Assembly: GCA_026003175.1 (NCBI GenBank)
Contig: BPGT01000001.1
Span: 1 to 64,000 of the forward strand
Reading direction: 5' to 3'
Length of the DNA: 64,000 nucleotides
From: Armatimonadota bacterium
Lineage (GTDB): Bacteria > Armatimonadota > HRBIN16
Shown: in pieces, positions 25,126 to 33,696 of the stretch
Numbering within the stretch: the stretch's first letter is position 1
How the letters are laid out: every line of letters begins with the position of its first letter
Position numbers and translations under genes: made by a program
The notes under the pieces: generated by a model
Seen by the model: only the letters and a program-made list of their open reading frames with translations
Told to the model about the DNA's origin: nothing
Databases searched by the model: none

Positions 25126-27804
25126 CTACTTATCCACCGTCACCGCGACCTTGTCCTTAATCGCCACCTGTGCGGCAGCAAGGCGGGCAATCGGCACGCG
25201 GAACGGCGAGCAGGACACGTAGTCCAGCCCGATCTCGTGGCAGAACTCGATGGACGAGGGCTCGCCACCGTGCTCGCCACAGATGCCCAGCTTGATAGTG
25301 GGATTCACCTTGCGGGCATCCTCCACGCACATCCGCATCAGCTTGCCCACGCCATTGCGGTCCAGCTTCTCGAACGGGTTGGCTGGCAGGATGTCCATCT
25401 CCACGTATTTCTGCAGGAACTTGCCCTCCGCGTCGTCGCGGCTGATGCCGAAGGTGGTCTGCGTGAGGTCGTTGGTGCCGAAGGAGAAGAACTCGGCGTG
25501 TTGGGCGATTTCATCGGCGGTCAGAGCAGCGCGCGGAATCTCAATCATCGTGCCGAACTTGTAGTCGATATCCTCGCCCATCTCCTCTACCACCGCTTTA
25601 GCAACCGCCTCGAGCTTCTCACGCACGAACACCAGCTCGTTGACGTCGCCCACCAGCGGAATCATAATCTCGGGATGCACGTCGATACCGCGGCGCTTGA
25701 CTGCGACCGCTGCCTGCAGGATGGCGCGCACCTGCATCTCCACGATTTCGGGGAAGAGGATAGAGAGGCGGCATCCGCGCAGACCCAGCATCGGGTTGAA
25801 CTCGCGCATGCCCTCAATCGCCTCTAGCAGGTGCTCCTTCTCAGCGAGCAGACTCTCCAGCGCCTTGCCACCCAGTGTGTTTACCGCCACGCGCAGCTCG
25901 GTCACCTCGCGCAACGTCTGCTCGTAGCTGGGCAAGAACTCGTGCAGCGGCGGGTCAATCAGGCGGATGGTGACGGGGCGTCCCTCCATCACCTCGAAGA
26001 TGCCCTCAAAGTCCTTCTGCTGCACAGGCAGGAGCTTCGCCAGAGCAGCGCGCCTCTGTTCCTCGGTGCGCGCCAGAATCATATCCTGCACTACCGGCAG
26101 GCGGTCGGTCTCAAAGAACATGTGCTCGGTGCGGCACAGACCGATGCCCTCCGCGCCGAACTCCACCGCCTGCTTGGCATCGCGCGGATTGTCAGCGTTG
26201 GTGCGTACGCCCAGCTTGCGCCGCTCGTCTGCCCACTCCAGCAGCTCGTGCAGTTCATCGGTGAACATGGCTTCCACCAGCGGCGCCTGCCCGAGGATAA
26301 CCTCGCCGGTGGAGCCGTTGATGGAAATCCAGTCGCCTTCCTTCACCGTGATGCCGTTGGTGCTGAACTCGCGCTTGTTGAGGTCGATGGAAATGGCTTC
26401 ACAGCCCGCCACACAGGGGATACCGAAGCCGCGAGCCACCACCGCCGCATGGCTGGTCATACCACCGCGAGCGGTCAACACGCCCTTGGAAGCAAGCATC
26501 CCGTGAATGTCGTCGGGCGTGGTCTCAGGACGCACCAGGATGACCGGCTCACTCTGCCCGCGCTCCGCAGCAGTGTCGGCATCAAACACCGCCTTGCCTA
26601 CCGCCGCGCCCGGCGAGGCTGCCAGACCTTTGGCGATAACTTCCACCTTCGCCTTGGGGTCAATCTGCGGGTGCAACAGCTGGTCGATGTCGCCGGGCTT
26701 CACGCGCAGGATAGCTTCGTCCTTGCTGATAAGCCCTTCCTTCGCCATATCCACCGCAATCTTGACCGCCGCCAGCGAGGTGCGCTTGCCCACACGGCAC
26801 TGCAAGATGAACAGGCGGTTCTTCTCCACGGTGAACTCGATGTCCATCATATCGCGATAGTGGTTCTCCAGCAGCTTGGCGATTTCGTCAAACTGCTTGT
26901 AGATTTCAGGGTTGATGGACATCAGTTCGTCCAGATGCATGGGGGTGCGGATACCAGCCACCACGTCCTCGCCCTGCGCGTTCACCAGATACTCGCCGTA
27001 TAGCTTCTTCTCGCCGGTAGCAGGGTCGCGGGTGAACGCCACGCCGGTGCCCGAGTCGTCGCCCATGTTACCGAACACCATCGTCTGCACGTTGACGGCA
27101 GTGCCCAGGTCCCAGGGGATGCCTTCGCGCTCGCGGTATACCTGGGCACGCGGGTTATTCCACGACCTGAAGACCGCCTCGATCGCCAGCTGCAGCTGCT
27201 CAAAGGGGTCCATCGGGAAGTCCTTGCCGGTCTCCTCTTTGACCAGCTTCAGGTAGTCGTCGCACATCTGCTTGAGGGCATCTGCGGGCACTTCGGTATC
27301 CAGCGTCACACCCAGCTTCCTCTTGTACTCATCCAGTATCTCCTCGAACTTGTGCCTCTCCATGCCCAGCACGATGTCGGAGAACATCATGATAAACCGG
27401 CGGTAGGCGTCGTACGCAAAGCGGGGATTGTTCGACTGCTTGATCAAGCCTTCCACCGTCTGGGCGTTCAGTCCGAGGTTGAGGATGGTATCCATCATGC
27501 CGGGCATCGAGAACTTCGCGCCCGAACGGACGGACACCAGCAGAGGGTTGGCGGGGTCGCCGAATTTGCGTCCCATACGTCGTTCCACTTCCGCCATTGC
27601 GGCGCGCACTTCGTCCATTAAGCCGTCAGGAAACTTGCCGCCGCTGCGGAGGTATTGCATACACACTTCGGTGGTAATCGTGAATCCCGGAGGAACAGGT
27701 AGACCGATGTTGGTCATCTCCGCAAGGTTTGCGCCCTTGCCGCCCAAAAGGTCGCGCATCTGGGCGTTTCCTTCCTCGAAGAGGTACACACGCTTATTCG
27801 CCAT
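25126..27804 (-). CDS. ppdK: Pyruvate, phosphate dikinase
   Basis: The 892-residue length and domain order match PPDK, which interconverts pyruvate, ATP and Pi with PEP, AMP and PPi. The nucleotide-binding region contains LLGGKGANLAEMTNIGLPVP and RSGAKFSMPGMMDTILNLGL. The swivelling domain carries the phospho-histidine in ARGGMTSHAAVVARGFGIPC. The PEP/pyruvate barrel ends with LGICGEHGGEPSSIEF, including the catalytic cysteine. It is transcribed alone from a promoter shared back to back with the CPBP gene region. Confidence 0.97.
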   Translation of the reverse strand: MANKRVYLFEEGNAQMRDLLGGKGANLAEMTNIGLPVPPGFTITTEVCMQYLRSGGKFPDGLMDEVRAAMAEVERRMGRKFGDPANPLLVSVRSGAKFSMPGMMDTILNLGLNAQTVEGLIKQSNNPRFAYDAYRRFIMMFSDIVLGMERHKFEEILDEYKRKLGVTLDTEVPADALKQMCDDYLKLVKEETGKDFPMDPFEQLQLAIEAVFRSWNNPRAQVYREREGIPWDLGTAVNVQTMVFGNMGDDSGTGVAFTRDPATGEKKLYGEYLVNAQGEDVVAGIRTPMHLDELMSINPEIYKQFDEIAKLLENHYRDMMDIEFTVEKNRLFILQCRVGKRTSLAAVKIAVDMAKEGLISKDEAILRVKPGDIDQLLHPQIDPKAKVEVIAKGLAASPGAAVGKAVFDADTAAERGQSEPVILVRPETTPDDIHGMLASKGVLTARGGMTSHAAVVARGFGIPCVAGCEAISIDLNKREFSTNGITVKEGDWISINGSTGEVILGQAPLVEAMFTDELHELLEWADERRKLGVRTNADNPRDAKQAVEFGAEGIGLCRTEHMFFETDRLPVVQDMILARTEEQRRAALAKLLPVQQKDFEGIFEVMEGRPVTIRLIDPPLHEFLPSYEQTLREVTELRVAVNTLGGKALESLLAEKEHLLEAIEGMREFNPMLGLRGCRLSILFPEIVEMQVRAILQAAVAVKRRGIDVHPEIMIPLVGDVNELVFVREKLEAVAKAVVEEMGEDIDYKFGTMIEIPRAALTADEIAQHAEFFSFGTNDLTQTTFGISRDDAEGKFLQKYVEMDILPANPFEKLDRNGVGKLMRMCVEDARKVNPTIKLGICGEHGGEPSSIEFCHEIGLDYVSCSPFRVPIARLAAAQVAIKDKVAVTVDK

Positions 27805-27885
27805 ATCCTTCCACCCGTCACATAGAGTTTTGCTCTCGCCTTCTGGCGAAGGAGAGCGGAGCGCAGCAGCACACCGCCCCTATAT

Positions 27886-27913
27886 AAGATAACACATTTT
27901 TGACACAGGTCAA
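27886..27913 (-). promoter_or_regulatory. Sigma70-type promoter for ppdK
   Basis: On the minus strand, TTGACC (27908-27913) and TATCTT (27886-27891) have a 16-bp spacer, about 80 bp before the start codon. Confidence 0.5.
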
Positions 27914-27951
27914 GAAGAATCGCTACATTTGCAGTAAATTGCAGGGCAACA

Positions 27952-27985
27952 CGCACTTTTACGTCTGCCGAAAGTGCGGTAAAAT
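27952..27985 (+). promoter_or_regulatory. Promoter with embedded inverted repeat before the CPBP gene
   Basis: CGCACTTT (27952-27959) and AAAGTGCG (27971-27978) form an inverted repeat with 11-bp spacing. It lies over a candidate -35 (TTTTAC, 27957-27962) and just before TAAAAT (27980-27985, 17-bp spacer). The overlap suggests an operator; the -35 match is poor. Confidence 0.4.
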
Positions 27986-28020
27986 AGGGTTAACGAAGAT
28001 TCGCAGCGGAGGGCGACGTG

Positions 28021-28713
28021 ATGGAGAATCTACCAGCGCGCTACCTTCCTCTTACTCTGCTCGGGTTCGCAGGTGCTTACGTCACCAGGTTGGTGATACT
28101 TCGACCGCAGCAGCTGGCACCCATGCTGCATCTGGACCCAACGATAGCCTCCCTGCTGGTATACGTGTTGTGGTCAGCAGCGGGCGTTGCGCTGATAGCG
28201 TGGTTGTTGGGGCGCGAAGGGCTCACGTGGAAGCATCTTGGCTGGACAGGCCACTTGAGCCTGTCCAGCACTGTCGCCGCTGTGACGTGTACCCTGCTTG
28301 CCATTATATTGTGGCTGCCAGTCAAATCGTTTACCGATATGGTGGGCATTCCGTACTACTGGGACCCCAGCAGACGACACTTCATGAATCCACACTCGCC
28401 ACAGGATTTGGTGATGGTGTTTGTACTGGGTGTGCTGTGTGTGCCCGCTCTAGAGGAAACGCTGTTCCGCGGCTACCTTCTGCGCGTGTTGTATCAGCGG
28501 TGGGGAGCGGTTTTGGGCTTGCTGGTGCACAATATCGTGTTCGCCGCCATCCACGGCTACTACGGCGCCGGGCTCATGGTGTATATCTTCGCATGGGCGC
28601 TGTTTCCGGCGTGGTTGTTTCTGAGGTATCGTTCGCTTTACCCATGTCTTCTCATGCACGCACTGAACAATGTGTTTGTGGACATCGTGGTGCCGCTGTT
28701 CCTCAGCAGATAA
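28021..28713 (+). CDS. CPBP-family intramembrane metalloprotease
   Basis: A 230-residue protein with about six to seven helices and the CPBP/Abi motifs: ALEETLFRGYLLRVL (EExxxR), FAAIHGYYG (FxxxH) and a final LMHALNNVFVD (HxxxN). These proteases are related to Rce1 and in bacteria are often linked to bacteriocin maturation or self-immunity. The ATG at 28021 has GGAGGG 7 nt upstream. It lies directly before the Rhs-tip cassette and cysteine-rich peptide on the same strand, which may or may not be functional linkage. Confidence 0.9.
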   Translation: MENLPARYLPLTLLGFAGAYVTRLVILRPQQLAPMLHLDPTIASLLVYVLWSAAGVALIAWLLGREGLTWKHLGWTGHLSLSSTVAAVTCTLLAIILWLPVKSFTDMVGIPYYWDPSRRHFMNPHSPQDLVMVFVLGVLCVPALEETLFRGYLLRVLYQRWGAVLGLLVHNIVFAAIHGYYGAGLMVYIFAWALFPAWLFLRYRSLYPCLLMHALNNVFVDIVVPLFLSR

Positions 28714-28718
28714 CCTCA

Positions 28719-28743
28719 GTGGAGGGCGAGGTCCTGCCGAGCT
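28719..28743 (+). repeat. GAGGGCGAGGCTCC repeat
   Basis: GTGGAGGGCGAGGTCCTGCC followed by GAGC; one base shorter than the other copies. It lies just before the Rhs homology block. Confidence 0.65.
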
Positions 28744-28754
28744 GTTGGTGTTGG

Positions 28755-28967
28755 AACCTAACCCCCTGACCCCCTTCCCTACAAGGGAAGGGGGCGTCCG
28801 ACGCGCGGCTCCCCTCTCCTCGCAGGAGAGGGGAAGGGGGAGAGGTTGACCAACCAAGCATCGCGGAAGTGATGAGGAACATGCCGGCATCGGTGGTCAG
28901 CAACAACCTGGTTGACCTGTTCGGGGTGTTGCGGTATCAGCAGGGCAGTGCGGAAACGCCGTGGAGG
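28755..28967 (+). repeat. 213-bp Rhs homology block, copy A
   Basis: The first 93 bp (28755-28847) are an inverted-repeat element with ends AACCTAACCCCC and GGGGGAGAGGTT and two internal hairpins (CCCCCTTCCCT/AGGGAAGGGGG and CCCCTCTCCT/AGGAGAGGGG). The rest encodes the end of an Rhs core. Nearly identical blocks lie at 57120-57333 and 58432-58645. Confidence 0.85.
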
Positions 28968-29341
28968 CAAAAGGGGTAGCTGCCGGCGAAGAGGGATTAT
29001 CATGGCTCGCAAACGTTGCCTTTATACCCAGTCGTGCAGTTCTGACCAACAACAGTTTGAAGCCGCTCCAACTGCAAATACAACAAGACAGAAGGAACTG
29101 CAAAATGGAGCTATATGCCTGCTGGATTGCTGCAGCAGCAATAGCTGCAGTGGGCGTTTTTTGGAGCATATGTAGTGGAGGATGTAGCGGCTTGGCTCCG
29201 TGGCTAACACCGCTATGCATAGCGCAGTGTAGCTGGCGTGCCAGAACGTTGTGGCTTGCCTGCACAGCATTGTTCTCAACATTGCTATACGTATGCCAAT
29301 ACAACTACCAACAATGCGTGAAGGAAGGAGGGCTTCCCTAA
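28845..29341 (+). pseudogene. Rhs core tail fragment A with frameshift into a Cys-rich C-terminus
   Basis: From 28869 the frame reads VMRNMPASVVSNNLVDLFGV, then LRYQQGSAETPWRQKG and a stop at 28977. This is the conserved end of an Rhs/YD-repeat core. In the neighbouring frame the sequence continues KGVAAGEEGLSWLANVAFIP, which matches the position of the EGxxx-IP segment in the two other Rhs tails, and runs to the cysteine-rich peptide ending at 29341. A single-base indel near 28968-28975 would join them. The upstream Rhs body is absent, so this is an orphan tip. The 78-residue peptide may also be read on its own (next entry). Confidence 0.65.
29105..29341 (+). CDS. Cysteine-rich two-helix membrane peptide, candidate toxin
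   Basis: A 78-residue peptide starting MELYACWIAAAAIAAVGVFW with AAGGA-type ribosome site (AAGGA at 29092-29096, 8 nt upstream). It has two hydrophobic helices (residues 6 to 22 and 47 to 64) and eight cysteines at 6, 23, 27, 38, 42, 53, 64 and 71, including two CxxxC pairs between the helices. In the Rhs cassette it occupies the toxin position, and a three-helix membrane protein follows. It could be a bacteriocin-like peptide, the C-terminal domain of a frameshifted Rhs protein, or both. No family recognised. Confidence 0.5.
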   Translation: MELYACWIAAAAIAAVGVFWSICSGGCSGLAPWLTPLCIAQCSWRARTLWLACTALFSTLLYVCQYNYQQCVKEGGLP

Positions 29342-29421
29342 CTGCTTGTTCTGTGGAAGCGTCCGACTCCGCAGAAAGTTTCTGTGCAATGCATACCCTG
29401 CTGGATAGGAGGGGAAATGGG

Positions 29422-29739
29422 ATGCGCATCTTGAGGTCAATTGTCAGTATAATCTCTATAGTAGCAGCACCTACCCTTTTTTGGATATGGCATTTTCAGA
29501 TAGGACAAGATGCACACGCACCACAGGACCTGAAGCTTGGCATATTGGTCTTAGCGCTCCTGGTCACGCTGTTTTCGGCGTTTCTCGCGCTGGCTTCCGT
29601 GCCATCGTTACGGACCGCTTTGACAAGTAGAAATCAAGTCACAGGGGTCACCTTAAATGTCACGTCTGGCTTTTTTGTGATTGCCTTTGCTTTACTCACT
29701 TTGTATTTCATGCAGCTGTGCTTCCGCTTGACTCGTTAA
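29422..29739 (+). CDS. Small three-helix membrane protein, candidate immunity partner
   Basis: A 105-residue protein with three hydrophobic segments (SIVSIISIVAAPTLFWIW, LGILVLALLVTLFSAFLALA and GFFVIAFALLTLYFMQL). The ATG at 29422 has GGAGGGG 7 nt upstream; longer starts lack a site. It lies 80 bp after the cysteine-rich peptide, the usual place of an immunity gene behind a toxin tip. The local sequence looks AT-richer than the flanking genes, which suggests transfer. No family recognised; the immunity role is inference. Confidence 0.55.
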   Translation: MRILRSIVSIISIVAAPTLFWIWHFQIGQDAHAPQDLKLGILVLALLVTLFSAFLALASVPSLRTALTSRNQVTGVTLNVTSGFFVIAFALLTLYFMQLCFRLTR

Positions 29740-29842
29740 GCACGCTCGGACGTCTCGCCCTCCACAGGGTGAAGGCAAGAAACATACTTGACAGACTACT
29801 ACTGGGGCTAAAGTACCAGCATTTTACCGAGGTTGGGTAGAG

Positions 29843-30598
29843 TTGGAAGTTGCGTGGATGTGTTTGGCATCGCTGGGCGCAGGCTTTTTCGATGCCATCG
29901 TTGGAGGTGGGGGGCTTATTCAGATACCCGCTTTGCTCCTGTTATTTCCCCAGTTCGCCCCGGCGACCGTGCTGGGAACGAATAAGCTGATTTCCATCAG
30001 CGGGACGACGGTGGCAGCGTGGCAATACGCACGGGGCGGGCATGTGCAATGGCGAACCCTGCGCATACCCATTCTAGCGGCGTTCCTCGGTTCGGCTGCA
30101 GGGGCGAGGCTCGCGGGACATCTCAGCGCGTCCGTGATGCGCCCCCTGGTCGTGGTATTGCTTGTCGCGGTGTGGGTGTACACGTGGCAGCGTAAGGAAT
30201 TGGGGCTTCAGCAACGCCACCCTCTTACCTCATACCCCACGGAATGGGTTATCTCCCTCATCGCGCTGGTCGTAGGGATGTACGACGGCTTTTTTGGACC
30301 GGGCACGGGTAGTTTCATGATGTTCGGCATGACCGCGCTGTTGGGGATGGAGTTTTTGCAGGCGACAGCGCATACCAAAGTGCTGAACTGGACGACGAAC
30401 CTCGCCGCGCTGGTCACCTTCGGCTGGCAGAGGCACGTGCAGTGGTGGTTCGCGATACCGTTTGTGGCGGCGAACGTACTGGGAGGATGGTTGGGCAGTC
30501 GCCTCGCGATGCGTCGTGGCAGCCCTTTCATCCGCCAGCTCTTCCTGGCGATGGTAGCGGCGATACTGGCAAGACTGGTATGGGATATGTGGAGGTAG
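29843..30598 (+). CDS. TauE/SafE-family sulfite exporter-like permease
   Basis: A 251-residue protein with about eight helices. GAGFFDAIVGGGGLIQIPAL is the family's first repeat signature, and VVGMYDGFFGPGTGSFMMFG the second. Members export sulfoacetate, sulfite or related anions. The start is TTG at 29843 or ATG at 29858; neither has a strong ribosome site. It ends 1 bp before the convergent peptidase gene. Confidence 0.9.
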   Translation: MEVAWMCLASLGAGFFDAIVGGGGLIQIPALLLLFPQFAPATVLGTNKLISISGTTVAAWQYARGGHVQWRTLRIPILAAFLGSAAGARLAGHLSASVMRPLVVVLLVAVWVYTWQRKELGLQQRHPLTSYPTEWVISLIALVVGMYDGFFGPGTGSFMMFGMTALLGMEFLQATAHTKVLNWTTNLAALVTFGWQRHVQWWFAIPFVAANVLGGWLGSRLAMRRGSPFIRQLFLAMVAAILARLVWDMWR

Positions 30599-30599
30599 T

Positions 30600-31766
30600 T
30601 TACAGCGGGTTTACCGGCTCCCCGTTGCGACGTACCTCAAAGTGCAGATGGGGGCCCGTTGCCAGCCCCGTTGCGCCTACATAGCCGATGACCTGCCCCT
30701 GTTTCACCGTTTGCCCTTCGCTAACCGCCAGCGCAGAGCAGTGACCGTACAGTGTGGCAACGCCCCCACCGTGGTCAATGATAACGGTGTTCCCATAGCC
30801 GCGTCGGTAGCCGGCGAAAATCACCTCGCCATCCGCCGCCGCTTTGATGGGCGTGCCGTATGGCGCAGCGATGTCTACACCGTTATGCATCCGATTGACT
30901 TTCAGGATGGGATGGTAGCGCATCCCGAAACCGGAGACAATTGCGCCGTTGACCGGACGAATGAATCCTCCGCGGAACGGTCGGGCAAGACGGACACGCC
31001 CCCGCGGCGTCTGTTCCATCGCCCTCAGCATGGCGGCAATCTGGCGAGATTCCTCCTCCCATTCATCTAGCGCCTGCTCTTTCAGCGCGCGGTCATGGGC
31101 GATGTCCTGCAGGATTTCGCGTTTGGTCTCCGTCTGCTGGTGAAGCCGATAGGTTTGCTGTGCCAGTTCCGCTTCCAGCTGGGCAATCTGCTGCGCCTGT
31201 TTATCCAGTTGCGCCTTCGTCTGGGCGACCTCCTCTTTGTCCTGCTGGATAGCAAGCACCAGCCGCGAGTCTGCCCGGGCTATCCGCCCCAGCACGTACG
31301 AGCGGCTGATGAGATCATGCACGTCGCGTGAACCGAGTAACACACGCACTGTGCTGGCGCCGCCCTGCTGGTAGGCGACGCGCACGCGACGGGCGAGCAG
31401 CTGCTGGCGCTGTCGCAAACGCTGTTCCAGCTCTTTAAGCCGCGCTGCTGTTTTGCGCTGTAATGAGCGCACGGCATCCAGACGCGCTCGTACCGTGTGC
31501 AGGCGTTTGCGGGTGGCATCCAGCTCTTGTTCGGTAGCCAGCAAGTCGGCGGTGATGGCGCGTTCGCGCTTGCGGATACGGTGGATTTCGGCGCGTGCCT
31601 GCCGAATCTGCTTCTGTACTGTAGCCAGCTTCTTCTGTAGTTCGGTTTTGCTGGCTGTGGTTGGCTTAGAGGGTTTCGAGTGCGATTGCTCCGGTGGCTT
31701 CGCCACCGCCGACGATAGCAACAGAAAAACGATGAGACCAATTAACCCTCCCTGTCGCAACCCCAT
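30600..31766 (-). CDS. envC: EnvC-like murein hydrolase activator (M23 domain)
   Basis: A 388-residue exported protein: signal peptide ([14 protein letters not shown]), a long coiled coil (residues 30 to 260) and a C-terminal LytM/M23 domain. The metal-site residues appear intact in [15 protein letters not shown] and [15 protein letters not shown], so it may be catalytic, unlike E. coli EnvC. It lies 21 bp after ftsX in the usual ftsE-ftsX-peptidase order, where the ABC pair activates septal peptidoglycan hydrolysis. The symbol is by architecture and context. Confidence 0.85.
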   Translation of the reverse strand: MGLRQGGLIGLIVFLLLSSAVAKPPEQSHSKPSKPTTASKTELQKKLATVQKQIRQARAEIHRIRKRERAITADLLATEQELDATRKRLHTVRARLDAVRSLQRKTAARLKELEQRLRQRQQLLARRVRVAYQQGGASTVRVLLGSRDVHDLISRSYVLGRIARADSRLVLAIQQDKEEVAQTKAQLDKQAQQIAQLEAELAQQTYRLHQQTETKREILQDIAHDRALKEQALDEWEEESRQIAAMLRAMEQTPRGRVRLARPFRGGFIRPVNGAIVSGFGMRYHPILKVNRMHNGVDIAAPYGTPIKAAADGEVIFAGYRRGYGNTVIIDHGGGVATLYGHCSALAVSEGQTVKQGQVIGYVGATGLATGPHLHFEVRRNGEPVNPL

Positions 31767-31787
31767 GATACACCCCCGATCTTCGCA

Positions 31788-32672
31788 TCACACTGCCTGC
31801 AAGTATTTTCGGACGGAGAGCGTGCTGACCGCACCCCCGATCGCCGCGCCCAGCAGGGTCAATACCAGAAACACCACCCAAACGGGCATCGGGGAGCCAC
31901 CCAAGCTGTCGATAAACACCAGCTTGCGCATCACGAAATGCGAGACCAGCTGGGATACCCCGAAAATCAACCCGCAGGCGATCCAAGCCCCCAGCACGCC
32001 CTGCACGACCCCTTCCAGCACAAACGGCGTGCGGATGGTGCCCGCAGTGGCTCCGATGAGCTGCATGATGCGTATTTCCCGACGGCGGGCAAAGACCGTC
32101 AAACGGATAGCGTTATAAATAATGACGCTGGTGGCAATCAGCAGCAGAACGGTTCCGCCGATGCCTATCCAGCGCACCACTGTCGCCACCGACAGGATGA
32201 TGTCCACCTCTTCTCTGGCGTCGCGCACCGCATCTACCTCTGGCAGACTCCTCAGCCATGCGCTGACCGCTCCCGTGCGCGATGGGTCTTTGACCTGAAT
32301 GACGAAGCTATCAGGCAATGGGTTATACGGCAGCGCGGCGGTAATCTCCTGCTGCAGTTCCTTCTGGAACTCGGGCCATGCCTGCTCTTTGGGCTTGAAG
32401 GTGACCTGCGCGATGTCGGGATGCTTCTCCAGCTGCCGTTGCAGTTCCTGCGCTCGCTGGCGCGTGACGTTATCTTTCAGAAACACGTCAATGGCGAACT
32501 TGGGGGGCAGGCTATTCGCCAGATTCTCCAGTCGCCATGCGATGAGCCCGAAGCCACCGAACACCGCCAGTGCCAGCGCCACCGTGCCGATAGCCGCCAG
32601 CGTCATCAAGCCATTACGCCGGAGGTTGACCAGAGCCTCTTCCACCAGAAACTCCACATGGCTAAGGTTCAT
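31788..32672 (-). CDS. ftsX: Cell division ABC transporter permease FtsX
   Basis: A 294-residue protein with one N-terminal helix (LAAIGTVALALAVFGGFGLI), an extracytoplasmic domain of about 130 residues (FAIDVFLKDNVTRQRAQELQ and following) and three C-terminal helices ending LLGAAIGGAVSTLSVRKYLQ. This is the FtsX topology. It works with FtsE to signal to peptidoglycan hydrolases at the septum. The start [14 protein letters not shown] overlaps the ftsE end by 11 nt; a longer start lacks conservation. Confidence 0.92.
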   Translation of the reverse strand: MNLSHVEFLVEEALVNLRRNGLMTLAAIGTVALALAVFGGFGLIAWRLENLANSLPPKFAIDVFLKDNVTRQRAQELQRQLEKHPDIAQVTFKPKEQAWPEFQKELQQEITAALPYNPLPDSFVIQVKDPSRTGAVSAWLRSLPEVDAVRDAREEVDIILSVATVVRWIGIGGTVLLLIATSVIIYNAIRLTVFARRREIRIMQLIGATAGTIRTPFVLEGVVQGVLGAWIACGLIFGVSQLVSHFVMRKLVFIDSLGGSPMPVWVVFLVLTLLGAAIGGAVSTLSVRKYLQAV

Positions 32673-33348
32673 GCGCGTACACCCCACACGGAACGTCGCT
32701 CACAATAGTGCCCCGCTCCAGCATCACCACCCGCTTGCGCATCCGGTCGATCACGTACTTGTCGTGACTGGCGACGAGCACGGTCGTGCCCCGAATATTG
32801 ATGTGGCTGAGCAGTTGCATGATGTCCCAGGAGGTATCGGGGTCTAGGTTGCCCGTTGGTTCGTCCGCCAGAAGCAGGGGTGGGTCGTTAGCGATAGCGC
32901 GCGCGATAGCCACCCGCTGTGCCTCGCCGCCCGATAGCTGAGCGGGGAAGCTGTCGCATCGGCGCAACAGTCCGACCAGATCAATCGCGTTGGCGGTGCG
33001 CTTGCGAATCTCCTTGCGTGGCAGCCCCAACACCCGCAACGCAAACGCCACATTCTCCCACACTGTCTTGTTGGGCAGCAGTCCGAAATCCTGGAAGACC
33101 ACACCCATCATGCGGCGATAGTAGGGCACTTCATGGGGAGGAATCTCGGCGACATTGCGTCCCGCCACGATGACTTTACCCTGTGTCGGCAGCACCTCCC
33201 GCGTGATGAGCTTGAGCAGGGTGGACTTTCCCGCTCCCGTTGCCCCCACCAGAAACACAAACTCCCCCTTCTCCACGCGCAGGTTGATGTTTCGCAGCGC
33301 GTGCACGCCGTTGGGATATGTCACCGATGCTTCCTGTATCTCTATCAT
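32662..33348 (-). CDS. ftsE: Cell division ATP-binding protein FtsE
   Basis: A 228-residue ABC ATPase: Walker [11 protein letters not shown]-loop [20 protein letters not shown], signature [14 protein letters not shown], Walker [14 protein letters not shown] and a switch His in [30 protein letters not shown] is typical of FtsE. First gene of the ftsE-ftsX-envC-like operon, coupled to ftsX by overlap. Confidence 0.95.
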   Translation of the reverse strand: MIEIQEASVTYPNGVHALRNINLRVEKGEFVFLVGATGAGKSTLLKLITREVLPTQGKVIVAGRNVAEIPPHEVPYYRRMMGVVFQDFGLLPNKTVWENVAFALRVLGLPRKEIRKRTANAIDLVGLLRRCDSFPAQLSGGEAQRVAIARAIANDPPLLLADEPTGNLDPDTSWDIMQLLSHINIRGTTVLVASHDKYVIDRMRKRVVMLERGTIVSDVPCGVYAHEP

Positions 33349-33696
33349 GGCGTGAACCTGTTATGGTATGGTTCGCAACATGAGGGCGGAATCCCTTTCA
33401 GCAGGAAGAGGCAATACACGTGGAGAAAGTGTATACAGTAATTTTGGCAGAGTGCGTCATGGGTCGTTTCTGTGGAGGGCGAGGCTCCTGCCGAGCCGGG
33501 CATGGCGGCGCATTTCTGCTGGGTGGAGGCGAAACGCCACACCTTTTGTCATCTTGAGCATTAGCGAAGCATCTCAGCGTATCGTTGCAGTGAGATTCTT
33601 CGCTTCAGAACGACAGCGAGATAGAATAAATAGGGAGGCGACCCGTCTCGCCATAATCGCACGATTAACAAGCGACCAGCAAAGGTTTTGATAGTT
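33349..33696. other. Intergenic region with dispersed repeats
   Basis: No gene is supported. The region holds a GAGGGCGAGGCTCC repeat (33472-33497) and a second common dispersed motif near 33548-33607 (TCATCTTGAGC ... GAGATTCTTCGCTTCAGAAC), whose two halves are roughly inverted. The remainder shows no clear promoter. Confidence 0.6.
33472..33497 (+). repeat. GAGGGCGAGGCTCC repeat
   Basis: GTGGAGGGCGAGGCTCCTGC followed by CGAGCC, identical to the 9599 unit. Confidence 0.75.

Noticed and set aside
25831-27003. Long plus-strand frame opposite ppdK
   Set aside because: Antisense shadow of a highly conserved enzyme; no start signal.
28755-28847. Inverted-repeat element as an insertion sequence
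   Set aside because: It is about 94 bp and encodes nothing; it can only be a non-autonomous element or a REP-like repeat.
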